From JAAFIP01 sp043747295 (GTDB lineage Bacteria; Pseudomonadota; Gammaproteobacteria; Burkholderiales; Burkholderiaceae_C), in assembly GCA_043747295.1 (NCBI GenBank), contig JAYTPK010000169.1, positions 1-14,746 of the forward strand: 14,746 nt of DNA, given 5' to 3'. Positions 4,912 through 13,089 of this stretch are shown piece by piece. Each line of letters begins with the position of its first letter. Position 1 is the first letter of the stretch. The notes beneath the pieces were generated by a model. That model was not told where the DNA came from, made no database searches, and saw only the letters and a program-made list of their open reading frames with translations. The translations under genes and the position numbers were made by a program.

Positions 4912-6183
4912 TTACCTCCAAGGCCCAGTGATGTCGAAGGCAATTCGAGTTGAGTTAGCCTGGCCAGAATCTGTGCCGTAGGCCCCATTAATCAACAGAA
5001 ATTTTCGCCCAGGGTAACCACTAACGTTCTCTACAACCGTCAGGTCCGAGAACGGCAACACTTGCGGTATGAAGAAAACACCGGGTAGCAGACCACGGAC
5101 GTGCCCCGCCTCTTCCCGGACCCAGACAGGGTAAAGTTGCAAACTAAAGTCTGGGCCGTTAGGCCAAGGCACGGGGCCTACGCGCCCGCTAACCAACTGG
5201 GTGTTTGAAGGGTTCAGGGTAAAGAACCCCGCGCGCACCGGAACCCCCAGCTGCGTGAAGTCACGCATCAAAGATTTGCCTTCATATTGCGCAGTGTATT
5301 CAAAATTGGTGTTATAAGATGCTTGTGATGCCCCTCCCCCAGATGCGGGCTCGTAAGCCTCTGTAGCCCCCATCAGGGTGGGAAAACCGTCGCTAGCCTT
5401 GTAGGACTCAAAATCATTAAAACAATAAGTGCTGCGCACGGTTGCGCCAGGCGCTCGGCCTAGGGACAAGAAAAATCCCCGATCATCACCCACGAGCACC
5501 CATGTCCGCCCCCCCACGCCTGCATCATTCAGCCCTAAACCAGTGGCTGGCTGTGAGTAAATCCATTTGTGCCAGCCGTTAATGGCCGCAGAACCCGCTC
5601 CTGTGCCAACCTCGTTTTTGGTAGGAAAAAAGGGGTCAAACGGAGCCCGCGCACCCACGAAGGCGTCAATATCACTCATACCCTCGGCCATCGTTACCTT
5701 GGCGTACTTGCTGTAAGTCGTTGTCCACACCGGGTCAAGCGAATCGTCCACCCGCAGGTAGGGGCGCTTCGACAGCACGTTGGGGCTGCGGTACGCCCGC
5801 TTATTGGCGCCCGTAAAAGCAATCTCAAAGCCCAAGGGTGCCACCTTGGCGCTCAGCGCCGTCAGCGTAGTCGCAGGCGTGGACGGAGTCCCTGTCACAT
5901 CGAAAGTCACTGACCCTGCAGTAATGCTGGTCACCGTCTTCTCGCCGTTATAGGCCGCTTGCCCAGCGCCCGCTATCAAAATCTCTTGCCCCACTTGGTA
6001 GGGATTGCCGCCATTGATAGCAGCCGTGGCCACCGTGCCCACGCGGGTGATGCCAGTGACCGTGCGCAGAGCGAAGCCCGTCACCAGGCAGGCATCGAGC
6101 ATCGCGGTCAGGTCGCCCCAGTTATTAGAGACCACGGGTGCGCCACCCATTGCGCTGGTGAAGTATTTAACAGCATTAGCCAT
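4912..6183 (-). CDS. Phage tail protein with inserted Ig-like/beta domain (423 aa)
   Basis: The product starts MANAVKYFTSAMGGAPVVSN, followed by LDACLVTGF (29-37). As far as I recall, this N-terminal pattern is widespread in uncharacterised tail proteins of proteobacterial phages. Residues about 44-106 form a separate small beta domain (VGQEILIAGAGQAAYNGEKTVTSI...FDVTGTPSTPAT), a common add-on in tail proteins. The core resumes at 114 with KVAPLGFEIAFTGANKRAYRSP and continues to the C-terminal FLLINGAYG...RIAFDITGPWR. The aromatic, Gly-rich sequence suggests a mixed beta fold. No enzyme motif is evident. ATG 6181-6183 has AAGGA upstream, overlapping the previous stop (TAAGGA). It is probably structural, at the tail tip; the exact role is unknown. 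Confidence 0.78.
   Translation of the reverse strand: MANAVKYFTSAMGGAPVVSNNWGDLTAMLDACLVTGFALRTVTGITRVGTVATAAINGGNPYQVGQEILIAGAGQAAYNGEKTVTSITAGSVTFDVTGTPSTPATTLTALSAKVAPLGFEIAFTGANKRAYRSPNVLSKRPYLRVDDSLDPVWTTTYSKYAKVTMAEGMSDIDAFVGARAPFDPFFPTKNEVGTGAGSAAINGWHKWIYSQPATGLGLNDAGVGGRTWVLVGDDRGFFLSLGRAPGATVRSTYCFNDFESYKASDGFPTLMGATEAYEPASGGGASQASYNTNFEYTAQYEGKSLMRDFTQLGVPVRAGFFTLNPSNTQLVSGRVGPVPWPNGPDFSLQLYPVWVREEAGHVRGLLPGVFFIPQVLPFSDLTVVENVSGYPGRKFLLINGAYGTDSGQANSTRIAFDITGPWR
4914..4919 (-). promoter_or_regulatory. Ribosome binding site GGAGGT deciding the 314-aa gene start
   Basis: GGAGGT overlaps the stop codon of the 423-aa gene (TGG AGG TAA) and lies 7 nt before GTG 4904-4906. This excludes the longer TTG start at 4921, which lies within the site itself. 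Confidence 0.8.
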
Positions 6184-6195
6184 GTGTTGTGTTCC

Positions 6196-7998
6196 TTATC
6201 GGTCAATGTCGCCGCGCACTTGCAGCTTAAAACTATCGTTCAGCGCGCTGGCCGGGCCTTGCAGCACCGTGCGCGCCAGCCACAGAGGTGAATTGGCGGC
6301 CCCGGTGTTAAACCGAAACACATTGCCCGCGCTCCAGCCACCACCCCAGCCTAGGGCGGCCAAGGTGAAATACGGCGCATTAGTGCCGGGATTGTTCGGG
6401 GCAAAATTGCTATTAATGTCGCCTGTGCCAATTTGCCCCACCGTCTCACCTACACAGCGAAAGGCCGTATTACTTGTGAATATGAAGGTCCAGCGCTGCT
6501 CCAGGGAGCCTTTGTTGCTCGTAACAATGGGGTACACCACATCGTTGTATTGCGCCGAGATGCTGGCACCAATCAGCGAATCCTTCCACTCGCTAGTCCA
6601 CGCCGCCTGCGAGAACGGACCATATATCCGCCCCTGCAAGTCACCGAAAATCAGCGCGCTGCTAACGATCGACGTATTGGCCGGGAAGCTGTGGGTCAAC
6701 GGGCGGTTGAGCGCCAAACGGCCGTTGATCTGCACATCCGTTACGACAGCCATATCCTCAACCCGGTGCTCCGCAATAATCGGCAGCGTCAGTCCTGTGA
6801 GACTGAAGGCAGGTTTAAGCGTTACGGTACCCGCGTCCAGGTCAGCGCTGTAGTGCGCCGCAGGCACCTCTATGCCCACGCTGTCGCGTAGTTTGATGTA
6901 CGCACAGCGCACCCGTCCCACGTTAAACGTCAAGCCAGCCGCGGGGCTGCCCGGCACAGTAGCGTCTTCGGTGTTATGCACCACCGCCACATCGCCAACC
7001 CTAAAAATCGGCACGCGCCCGTCGCTGGGCAACCGCACCGGGTCCAGCCCCAAAATGTCTGCGCTCAGTGGTAAGTAGGAGAAGCCCACCGCGTTGTACT
7101 TAATCGAGTCTGCGTACACGGGCTTAGGCTCAATGATCTTGTCAATACCAGCTTCGCTAAACACCGCGCCCAGGTTAAACCAGGGCTGTGCCTGTACGGC
7201 GGGGGTTACAGTGACCTTTTGGCCAAACTTGATGCGCACAATACCCGACTGATAGTCAATAGCGCCCGTCATATTGGAGCTCAAGATGTAGCCCTGCGCA
7301 TTCGCCGTCACCTGCACCTGCGCACCGCCATTGAGGGGCACGCAGCGTATCTGAAACGACCCCGTGCGCACAGGCACGATCGGTACGCGAAACACCACCT
7401 CATCCACGGGGTTGACATTGGTCTCAGTGACCAGACCTTGCAGCAGCATGCTGTTGGCTGCGCCTGGTTGCCATTCAGCCAGCTTAACGACGCCGCTCTC
7501 ATACTGAATTTCTCCAGCCAAAGTAGCCGCACCATTGCTGGGGCTGACCGTGTGGTAAAGCGATCCTGCACGGTCAATATAGGTCAATGCGCCCACCTTA
7601 AAACGTGCTGACCCCTGCAAAATGGTTTCAGCAAAGCCAGGCGTCACATCAAACGCCAGCTCATTTGCCGTAAAAACCTCAGTAGCTGCCTGTGAACTGG
7701 CACTGGTACGCCACTTAACCGTCACCGCCGAGTCGTCCCAGTAGGTTGGGTATTGGGTGATTTCGTAGCCAGTAAATTGAAACCGCCAATTAGTTTGCAC
7801 CTGTGTGCCACCCCACTGGTAGCCCAGCGGAACGGTGCCCACCACCACTTTTTGAAACTTGGGTTTAGGCACCCCCGTGCTGATGCCATCAGGCTTAAAA
7901 GTCACCGTACGCGCAGCGTAATTCACCAAGCCGTTTTCTATGGCCGTGCTAGTGCCTGCGCGGGTTAGCCCGCCCGATCCATTGTCTGTTGCCTTCAT
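6196..7998 (-). CDS. Large beta-rich phage tail protein with repeated modules (600 aa)
   Basis: ATG 7996-7998 has AAGG 10 nt upstream and lies 4 bp after the preceding stop. The product opens directly with MKATDNGSGGLTR...GLVNYAARTVTF, which is the second half of a module found whole in the upstream protein. Further copies lie at about 128-174 (QGSARFKV...AGEIQYESGVVKL) and 210-258 (RTGSFQIRC...TGAIDYQSGIVRI). The shared pattern is a GS-strand, a Gly-rich turn with L, then G-x-I-x-Y-x-x-G-x-V. Residues after about 270 differ and include LNRPLTHSFPANTSIV and the C-terminal WTFIFTSNTAFRCVGETVGQIGTG. It is likely part of the tail shaft end or tip. Together with the 621-aa protein it may form one functional unit. 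No enzyme motif is seen. Confidence 0.78.
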   Translation of the reverse strand: MKATDNGSGGLTRAGTSTAIENGLVNYAARTVTFKPDGISTGVPKPKFQKVVVGTVPLGYQWGGTQVQTNWRFQFTGYEITQYPTYWDDSAVTVKWRTSASSQAATEVFTANELAFDVTPGFAETILQGSARFKVGALTYIDRAGSLYHTVSPSNGAATLAGEIQYESGVVKLAEWQPGAANSMLLQGLVTETNVNPVDEVVFRVPIVPVRTGSFQIRCVPLNGGAQVQVTANAQGYILSSNMTGAIDYQSGIVRIKFGQKVTVTPAVQAQPWFNLGAVFSEAGIDKIIEPKPVYADSIKYNAVGFSYLPLSADILGLDPVRLPSDGRVPIFRVGDVAVVHNTEDATVPGSPAAGLTFNVGRVRCAYIKLRDSVGIEVPAAHYSADLDAGTVTLKPAFSLTGLTLPIIAEHRVEDMAVVTDVQINGRLALNRPLTHSFPANTSIVSSALIFGDLQGRIYGPFSQAAWTSEWKDSLIGASISAQYNDVVYPIVTSNKGSLEQRWTFIFTSNTAFRCVGETVGQIGTGDINSNFAPNNPGTNAPYFTLAALGWGGGWSAGNVFRFNTGAANSPLWLARTVLQGPASALNDSFKLQVRGDIDR

Positions 7999-8002
7999 AG
8001 TA

Positions 8003-9868
8003 TTAACCTTGTGACGACGCTATCGGCCGCGTCCAACCCGATGGGGCGGGAACCCAGGCGACCTCGCTAAAAACATCAGCCAAATTCGTAGCGTTATCAA
8101 CTTTGATAGCCCAGTCAATCTCGACGCTTTTGGCAATTACATTGCCGCCCAGGTTAGGCAGGGCCACCGTAATATTGCCCGCGCCGTCCCGCAGCAGGCC
8201 CGTAAAGGTTTGCTCGTTAGGTGGACCGAACTGGTAACTTACAGAAAACTCTGTGCCCTTGGCGGGCAGCAAGGTGGGCGTGATGCGTATGCGTCCGTTT
8301 GAGTAACTCACCCTGCCCGTCGCATCACCGGTCAAATTGCCATTGCCGTCGTCAGTGGCCGTCTTGGCCACTGCATTGACCAGCCAGCTGATAGACACCG
8401 ATCCAGGTGTCACTTGCGGGTTGGCCAGCTGAATGGCCACAGCTGCCGGGGCCACAGCAGTGTTGTTGCGCACGTAGGTGCTGGCTTGTTTCCCCCAGGA
8501 GAAGATGATTTCGCTTCCAGCGTCAGGCAAAGCCCCCGCTGTAAAAATCACACTGCCCGTCACAAAGTTGATGTTGCCCGTGCCAAACGCGCCGTCTGAC
8601 CCGCGCAGCACGCCGTCGCCACCGTCGTACAGGTAGTACACCTTGCCTTGCGTGGTGTAGCTCACCACCAAGCTGCCCGGCATAGGCACGGGCAGCAAGG
8701 TAATGGTGTAGTTGTAGCCGCGAGTATCTTGAACAATGCTGATCGACGCCGTATCAGACAGCCGGGTCGGCACCGCCGCAGGTTTAAACACTACGCCCAT
8801 TACCCCCGAGAAGCCGAACATATTCGCGTTGAAATTCAGTAGCCCCTTGTCATACTCGATCAAACCCACTTCGGTGGAGCCGTTTTTTAGCTTGCCACCA
8901 GCATCTAGCACAGTGTTGCCACTAGCCGTCAACACCAAAGACCCCGGCACAATGGCGCTGCCAATGTACAGCTTGGTGTTAGGCCCCACAGGCGCGTTAA
9001 TAGAAACCGTGATGGCATCCGTATTTGCTGGCACATACAAGCTACTCAAACCCGCTGCCGTCAAGTCCACCATAGGGGTTTCAGACTGGGCCGAAGGCAC
9101 CAGTTGCGCGAATATATTGTCCACCTGCAGCGAGGCATCGTTCAGCGCCCCCGCCACAGCCAGTTTGGCCGCGCCATAGTAGGTGGCCGCGTTAGCCACC
9201 CGCGTGTCGCGCGTAGTGGCGGCAGGCTTGATGCCCGTTTCGTACTCCTCCACTGTGCAGCCGTTAAAGTTAAACCGCAGCGGATCGCTGATCTCAATGG
9301 TCAGCACCTTGCGCGTCACATCCTTGCCCTGCACTGTGAAAACACGCAAAATTGCCGTCACCTTGGTCACGCGCACGTACTGTTCATATTCCGCTGGCAA
9401 GCCTTCAAACTGCACCAGCGACAGCCCTTGGCCCACCTTAGGCTCTTCGTCGCCCGGGCGCACCGCCTGCTGGATGGCGCGCTGCCCCTCCAACTGCACC
9501 TCCAAGATATGACCAGGCCACTTAGGCCCACGCGCCAGGTAGCGCTCAATTTTGTCCCGCGCGTTGGCGCGCCGATCGCTCCAAGACTTGGTGGTAAAAA
9601 GACTAACACTCACGCGCGGGTCAGCGGGCACCTTGGCCACAATGGCGTGGCTGCCGTAGTAGCTGTCCACATTGGTGGTCACCACGGCCGCATACGCCTT
9701 GCGCAGGGCCACCCGGCCGTAAGTGCGGTCTAACTCGGATATGTCTGGGAAGAGATTGTTAGAGACACCGTCCACCACCTCGTTGGAGGTCATATACCCA
9801 CCGCCGTCAGTAGTGTCCAGGTTGACTTGGGATTTAAGCAGTTTTATGTCTTGTGTAAGGATGGTCAT
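8003..9868 (-). CDS. Large phage tail protein with N-terminal conserved domain and tandem beta modules (621 aa)
   Basis: Residues 1 to about 215 form a distinct domain (NLFPDISELDRTYGRVALRKAYA at 38-60, YYGSHAIVAKVPADPRVSVSLF at 70-91, RKVLTIEISDPLRFNF at 186-201). From about 306 the protein carries modules of roughly 60 residues: 306-363, 395-460 and 486-548. Each begins PGS followed by a strand, then a D/G-rich turn (DAGGKL, DGGDGVL, DDGNGNL), then G-x-I/V-x-Y/F-x-x-G and a strand. A fourth starts near 576 (NVIAKSVEIDW) but is cut short by the stop. ATG 9866-9868 lies 2 bp after the previous stop with only a weak ribosome site, suggesting coupled translation. It is probably structural. The modules resemble Ig-like surface domains, though fold assignment is inference. 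Confidence 0.8.
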   Translation of the reverse strand: MTILTQDIKLLKSQVNLDTTDGGGYMTSNEVVDGVSNNLFPDISELDRTYGRVALRKAYAAVVTTNVDSYYGSHAIVAKVPADPRVSVSLFTTKSWSDRRANARDKIERYLARGPKWPGHILEVQLEGQRAIQQAVRPGDEEPKVGQGLSLVQFEGLPAEYEQYVRVTKVTAILRVFTVQGKDVTRKVLTIEISDPLRFNFNGCTVEEYETGIKPAATTRDTRVANAATYYGAAKLAVAGALNDASLQVDNIFAQLVPSAQSETPMVDLTAAGLSSLYVPANTDAITVSINAPVGPNTKLYIGSAIVPGSLVLTASGNTVLDAGGKLKNGSTEVGLIEYDKGLLNFNANMFGFSGVMGVVFKPAAVPTRLSDTASISIVQDTRGYNYTITLLPVPMPGSLVVSYTTQGKVYYLYDGGDGVLRGSDGAFGTGNINFVTGSVIFTAGALPDAGSEIIFSWGKQASTYVRNNTAVAPAAVAIQLANPQVTPGSVSISWLVNAVAKTATDDGNGNLTGDATGRVSYSNGRIRITPTLLPAKGTEFSVSYQFGPPNEQTFTGLLRDGAGNITVALPNLGGNVIAKSVEIDWAIKVDNATNLADVFSEVAWVPAPSGWTRPIASSQG

Positions 9869-9870
9869 GG

Positions 9871-10980
9871 CTAGTTGTCCGTCTCGATGTAATCGCTGAT
9901 GATGTCCAGGCCCACCGCCAGCAGCGTGGCGTTATTGGTGCGCCACGCCTTGTGGTAGCTCAGCAGGGTGGCCGGTGCAGGCAGCTGCACGCCAGCCGTG
10001 GCAGCTGTCAGCAAGCCACTAGCCACCGCGCCCGTGTTAAGCCGGGTCACCATGTAACCCACGCTTGTCAAATTGGGTGATGCAAAAAGCGCCAGCTCGT
10101 AGGCATCCACACTCAATGTGTTTGCGGGAAAATTGATACCCAAGTCAATTGGCGTTTGCGCTGCGCTGCCGCCGTAGTACAGCTTTAGATTGGTATCGGC
10201 TGCGCCGTGTCCCACACCAATCACGTTGGTCAGCGTCGACGGCTCCACGTTGGTGGCCGCAGCGGTAGAGCTGCTCACACCCACAAACTGCCTGGCACCC
10301 GCCACCGTTGCAGCATCAGAGCAGCCAAAGCGCACAATCTTGGTAAACCCACCCACCCCAGCCCCGTTGCCAATGGTCACCTGCGCTACTGAAACCCGGC
10401 TCTCAGCAAACGCCGCCGCCGTAGCGGCAGACACATAGCCCAGCCTGCGCAGGCGAGTGTAAAAACTGTTGGTAGCTACGTTGCGCGCTGTAGCCGTTCC
10501 CACCGCAGTAGGAGCTGTGTAGCCAAGCACACCCGGCACCGTCACTGCATTGCCCTGCGGCCGCCAATAGCCAATGGCATTTCGCGCCAAAAAAGGCTGC
10601 AGCCCCGCTGCTAATCCCGATGGCCCAATCATCGCCAGCATAATTCGCCCTGCCACCGTCTGGCCAAACACCGTCACTGTATTGACAGCCGCAGCGCTAG
10701 GCGAAGCCACGCCCAAGTTCAAGTCGCCAGCCAGAATATCGACGTTCGCTGCACCAGCAAACGCGCCAGCATTGTTGTACTGCACACTGGTCAAAGGCCC
10801 ACCAGGGCTGGTAGCCCCGCCCGCAGCGCCCGCCGTCCACAGCGCGCCCGTCCACCATACAGGCTTGCCCAGCGTCGAACTCCATACCGATACACCCAAA
10901 ATACCGGGATCAGGCGTCTTAGCGCCCTCGGTAAGTGCCAGGCTAGGCGGGGCCTGGAAGTTTAGATTTTTTGCAGCCAC
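9871..10980 (-). CDS. Tail fibre-like protein (369 aa)
   Basis: The start is GTG 10978-10980 with AAGGT 9 nt upstream, overlapping the previous stop region. The N-terminus (AAKNLNFQAPPSLALTEG, then GVSVWSSTLGKPVWWTGALWTAG) and the C-terminus (KAWRTNNATLLAVGLDIISDYIETDN) follow a pattern common in phage fibre or adhesin proteins. The middle is low-complexity, Ala/Thr/Val-rich, with TARNVATNSFYTRLRRLGYVS at about 163-183 and a beta-rich domain after it (GFTKIVRFGCSDA, TNVIGVGHG). It sits directly after another fibre gene, so the two may assemble into one fibre or be alternative receptor-binding components. No chaperone gene is obvious nearby. Receptor specificity cannot be inferred. Confidence 0.75.
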   Translation of the reverse strand: MAAKNLNFQAPPSLALTEGAKTPDPGILGVSVWSSTLGKPVWWTGALWTAGAAGGATSPGGPLTSVQYNNAGAFAGAANVDILAGDLNLGVASPSAAAVNTVTVFGQTVAGRIMLAMIGPSGLAAGLQPFLARNAIGYWRPQGNAVTVPGVLGYTAPTAVGTATARNVATNSFYTRLRRLGYVSAATAAAFAESRVSVAQVTIGNGAGVGGFTKIVRFGCSDAATVAGARQFVGVSSSTAAATNVEPSTLTNVIGVGHGAADTNLKLYYGGSAAQTPIDLGINFPANTLSVDAYELALFASPNLTSVGYMVTRLNTGAVASGLLTAATAGVQLPAPATLLSYHKAWRTNNATLLAVGLDIISDYIETDN

Positions 10981-10986
10981 GGCGCA

Positions 10987-11973
10987 TTAACCTTGCACAG
11001 TCACGCGCAGCGCGCCTGCAGCTGGGGCCGTGGTAAATCCCAATGTCACTTGGTTAGTCGTGTTGCGCGCCACATCGCATTCCACCGTCGCGCCCGTGGC
11101 CACCTCATACACCTGCACCTGCACATCCAATGTGGCCAGGCTATGGGTAACCGGGATGCTCACGGCCACTGCATCACCTACAGTCGCTGCAAACTTGCGC
11201 GTGGCCACCGCCGTGTCAAGAGACACCACGTTACCCGCAATGCTGATACCCGCGCCTTGGGTGTAGCTGGTGCCCGCGCCAATCTGCGCAAATACCAAGG
11301 CCGTAGTGCCCACCACAATGGCGTCATTCGTCATCAGGCGCCACTGGGTGTCCGCGTTCACAGCACCCTCAGTCACCATCAGCGCCATGCCCGCCGTCAC
11401 CTCGGCATTCACATCCGAATCGGTGGCACGCACCCATGCACCCGAACCAGCTAGGTAAATGCCGTTCGCGCTCTGCGTGGTCTGGTCTTTCACCAGCACG
11501 CGGTCGTTCGCTACCAGCGTAATAGTGTCAATCGTCAGCAATCCAGACAGCGCGGCCAAGTTGGCCGTAGTACCCACGCGGGCCGACTGCTTCCAGTCCG
11601 TGCCGTTCACGGCGGCATCCACGTAGCCCTTATTCGCTGCATCGGTATCCAACGTAGGCGTAGCCACGTTGATGATCTTTTGGGTGTTGGCATTCAGCGA
11701 TGTCGTAGGCGCAGCCAGTTGATCCAGCCGAATAGCCGTTACAGCCGTCGCAAAATCGCCGATCGTCGTCGCCGACTGCGTACCACTGTGGTTAGCTCGC
11801 GCAGTCGCGTCAATAGTAGCCGCTGCGCCACGGTACTCCATACGCCCGCTGGTGCTGTTGTACCAAAACTGCCCTGGCACCGGTGCGCCAGGCGCAGCCG
11901 CCAGCACTTGCGCTACAGCGTTCTGAATCTCGTTTTGCGCCAAATTAATTGATGTTAAAAATTTACGTGACAT
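10987..11973 (-). CDS. Phage tail fibre protein (328 aa)
   Basis: ATG 11971-11973 has a strong AGGAG 6 nt upstream. The N-terminal part contains PGQFWYNSTSGRMEYRG (33-49) and HSGTQ (62-66). From about 108 there is the familiar fibre domain: DTDAANKGYVDAAVNG, DWKQSARVGTTANLA, NDRVLVKDQTTQSANGIYL, AWVRATDSD, a W-L-T segment and an Ala/Gly-rich GAGISIAGNVVSLD. The C-terminal ~70 residues form a small beta domain (VSIPVTHSLATLDVQVQVYEV...GFTTAPAAGALRVTVQG). These features are typical of fibres that reach out to the cell surface. The tight order after the collagen-like gene suggests they act together. Confidence 0.86.
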   Translation of the reverse strand: MSRKFLTSINLAQNEIQNAVAQVLAAAPGAPVPGQFWYNSTSGRMEYRGAAATIDATARANHSGTQSATTIGDFATAVTAIRLDQLAAPTTSLNANTQKIINVATPTLDTDAANKGYVDAAVNGTDWKQSARVGTTANLAALSGLLTIDTITLVANDRVLVKDQTTQSANGIYLAGSGAWVRATDSDVNAEVTAGMALMVTEGAVNADTQWRLMTNDAIVVGTTALVFAQIGAGTSYTQGAGISIAGNVVSLDTAVATRKFAATVGDAVAVSIPVTHSLATLDVQVQVYEVATGATVECDVARNTTNQVTLGFTTAPAAGALRVTVQG

Positions 11974-11976
11974 AGT

Positions 11977-11990
11977 TTTCTCCTGAGAAA
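11977..11990. repeat. Palindrome TTTCTC-CT-GAGAAA over the fibre ribosome site
   Basis: Six-base arms with a 2-bp centre cover the AGGAG ribosome site of the 328-aa fibre gene, in a 22-bp intergenic gap, one of the few gaps in the tail operon. It might allow a small hairpin to modulate fibre translation, but a 2-nt loop would force the inner pair open. Confidence 0.4.
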
Positions 11991-11995
11991 GTTAA

Positions 11996-12319
11996 TTAGT
12001 TAAGGTAAGCCTCGCCGCTGAACGCGGCACTGAAAGTAATCGTCAAATTGTTGGCGTCTACATAGCCCACCACGCCCTCTACGGGGTCGCCCGCGCTGTC
12101 CACCACCGTCACACAGGGGCGCTTACCCAAGTTGTGCGCCACAGCCCATACATCCGCTGCACTTGCTTGCACATGGGTCGCATGCAGATCCGCACCGGTA
12201 GGCGACACACCAGGCGCACCTGCAGGCCCTGTGGGCCCAGGAGGCCCCTGCAGCCCCACCGTAGCCTCCACCACATTGATACTGGGCCCGTCCATGCTCA
12301 CAATGGTGATGTCACTCAT
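11996..12319 (-). CDS. Small protein with collagen-like repeat and fibre C-terminal domain (107 aa)
   Basis: After a 21-residue head (MSDITIVSMDGPSINVVEATV) comes a GXY run of five triplets (GLQ-GPP-GPT-GPA-GAP) at residues 22-36, then the domain HVQASAADVWAVAHNLGKRPCVTVVDSAG...LTITFSAAFSGEAYLN. That domain is frequent at the ends of phage fibre-type proteins (W-x-x-x-HNLG-x-x-P and F-x-x-x-x-G-x-AYLN are its landmarks). The GXY stretch probably trimerises as a short triple helix. It overlaps the preceding gene by ATGA. It lies between tape measure-linked small genes and the fibre genes, so it may be a connector or a short side fibre. Confidence 0.82.
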   Translation of the reverse strand: MSDITIVSMDGPSINVVEATVGLQGPPGPTGPAGAPGVSPTGADLHATHVQASAADVWAVAHNLGKRPCVTVVDSAGDPVEGVVGYVDANNLTITFSAAFSGEAYLN

Positions 12320-12684
12320 GTCCGCGTCACCTCCAGGCTCAGGCTTACCGACCCTTTGAACAGGCGCAGCACCTTGCCATTGGGCCGCACCAGCTCCAGG
12401 TCAAAAACCGCTTTTTCAAAAGTCAGAGCGCTGGTGTCCAGGGCGCTGATCTCAATGTCCAGCCGCCCATCCAGCGGCGTAATCGTCATGCCGCCGCCCG
12501 ACGCACTGCTCAAGTTCACCAGTACCGCGGCAGACTCCAGCTCAGGGCGGATATGCATCCGTGCCGAGTAGCCCGTCAAGTCCAGCTTGGGCCCCGCAGG
12601 GTTCTTGGCATTCAGCGGGAACAGCAGCGTCCACTCAAAGGTCACGCCCTGCTCAATCAATAGGTTTTTTATGGCGGCAGGCAT
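12316..12684 (-). CDS. Small conserved phage protein upstream of the fibre genes (122 aa)
   Basis: The product has EQGVTFEWTLLFPLNA (11-26), LDLTGYSARMHIRPELESA (34-52), ITPLDGRLDIEISALDTSAL (67-86) and FDLELVRPNGKVLRLFKGSVSLSLEVTRT at the end. This alternating strand pattern, with the LTGYSARM and YDLEL-x-x-x-x-G-x-V-x-R-L-x-x-G blocks, is common in small proteins next to phage fibre genes, where it probably forms a beta-sandwich that anchors a fibre. ATG 12682-12684 lies 3 bp after the previous stop with a modest GGAA ribosome site. The stop overlaps the collagen-like gene. Function in assembly is inferred only from position. Confidence 0.78.
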   Translation of the reverse strand: MPAAIKNLLIEQGVTFEWTLLFPLNAKNPAGPKLDLTGYSARMHIRPELESAAVLVNLSSASGGGMTITPLDGRLDIEISALDTSALTFEKAVFDLELVRPNGKVLRLFKGSVSLSLEVTRT

Positions 12685-12687
12685 GGT

Positions 12688-13089
12688 CTAAATTCCAATC
12701 AGTTTGATGCTCGGCACATACCAGTCGGCATCTGCAATCGATCCATCCTCAAAGAACTGCACAGGCAAGCCCTGCAGCGCCCCTTTAAGGTGGTCAAAAG
12801 TCACTGGGCGGGCAATGCCACGGATCGTCAGCACCAGCTGCGCCCCGGGCGCTGCAGCCCATGCCTTGAGCGTGTTGACCAGCTCACGGGTGCACCAGGT
12901 CTTATCCTCAGATCCCTCTAGGGCGTAGGGCCGCCCGGTCTGCTTCACCGCCTCTTCAATGAGCAGCGCCCCCGTGGTGGTGTAGGTTTGCGCCTGCTCA
13001 ATAGGCGACCAGGTGTATTCGTCCACCCAGTTCAGCGCACTGGGCAGCTCCAGCGTGGTAGCGCCACGCGCCAAAGTAATCGTGCTCAT
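12688..13089 (-). CDS. Conserved phage tail protein following the tape measure (133 aa)
   Basis: The product (MSTITLARGATTLELPSALNWVDEYTWSPIEQ...) has a short beta start, a helix-rich middle (TRELVNTLKAWAAA, 67-80) and a beta-rich end (QLVLTIRGIARPVTFDHLKG, then DWYVPSIKLIGI). It overlaps the end of the tape-measure gene as ATGA. In siphophages the gene after the tape measure often encodes a distal-tail or tip component. Here the protein is small, and I cannot assign it to a named family. The two Trp residues near the start (21 and 27) and the C-terminal Y-x-PSIKLI motif are its most usable signatures. Confidence 0.78.
   Translation of the reverse strand: MSTITLARGATTLELPSALNWVDEYTWSPIEQAQTYTTTGALLIEEAVKQTGRPYALEGSEDKTWCTRELVNTLKAWAAAPGAQLVLTIRGIARPVTFDHLKGALQGLPVQFFEDGSIADADWYVPSIKLIGI

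Noticed and set aside
6005..6853. Plus-strand open frame of 282 codons across the 600-aa/423-aa gene junction
   Set aside because: It runs across the ends of two convincing minus-strand genes and has no recognisable motif.
9104..9733. Plus-strand open frame of 209 codons opposite the 621-aa gene
   Set aside because: His/Arg-rich composition typical of an antisense shadow in GC-rich DNA, lying fully inside a well-supported minus-strand gene.
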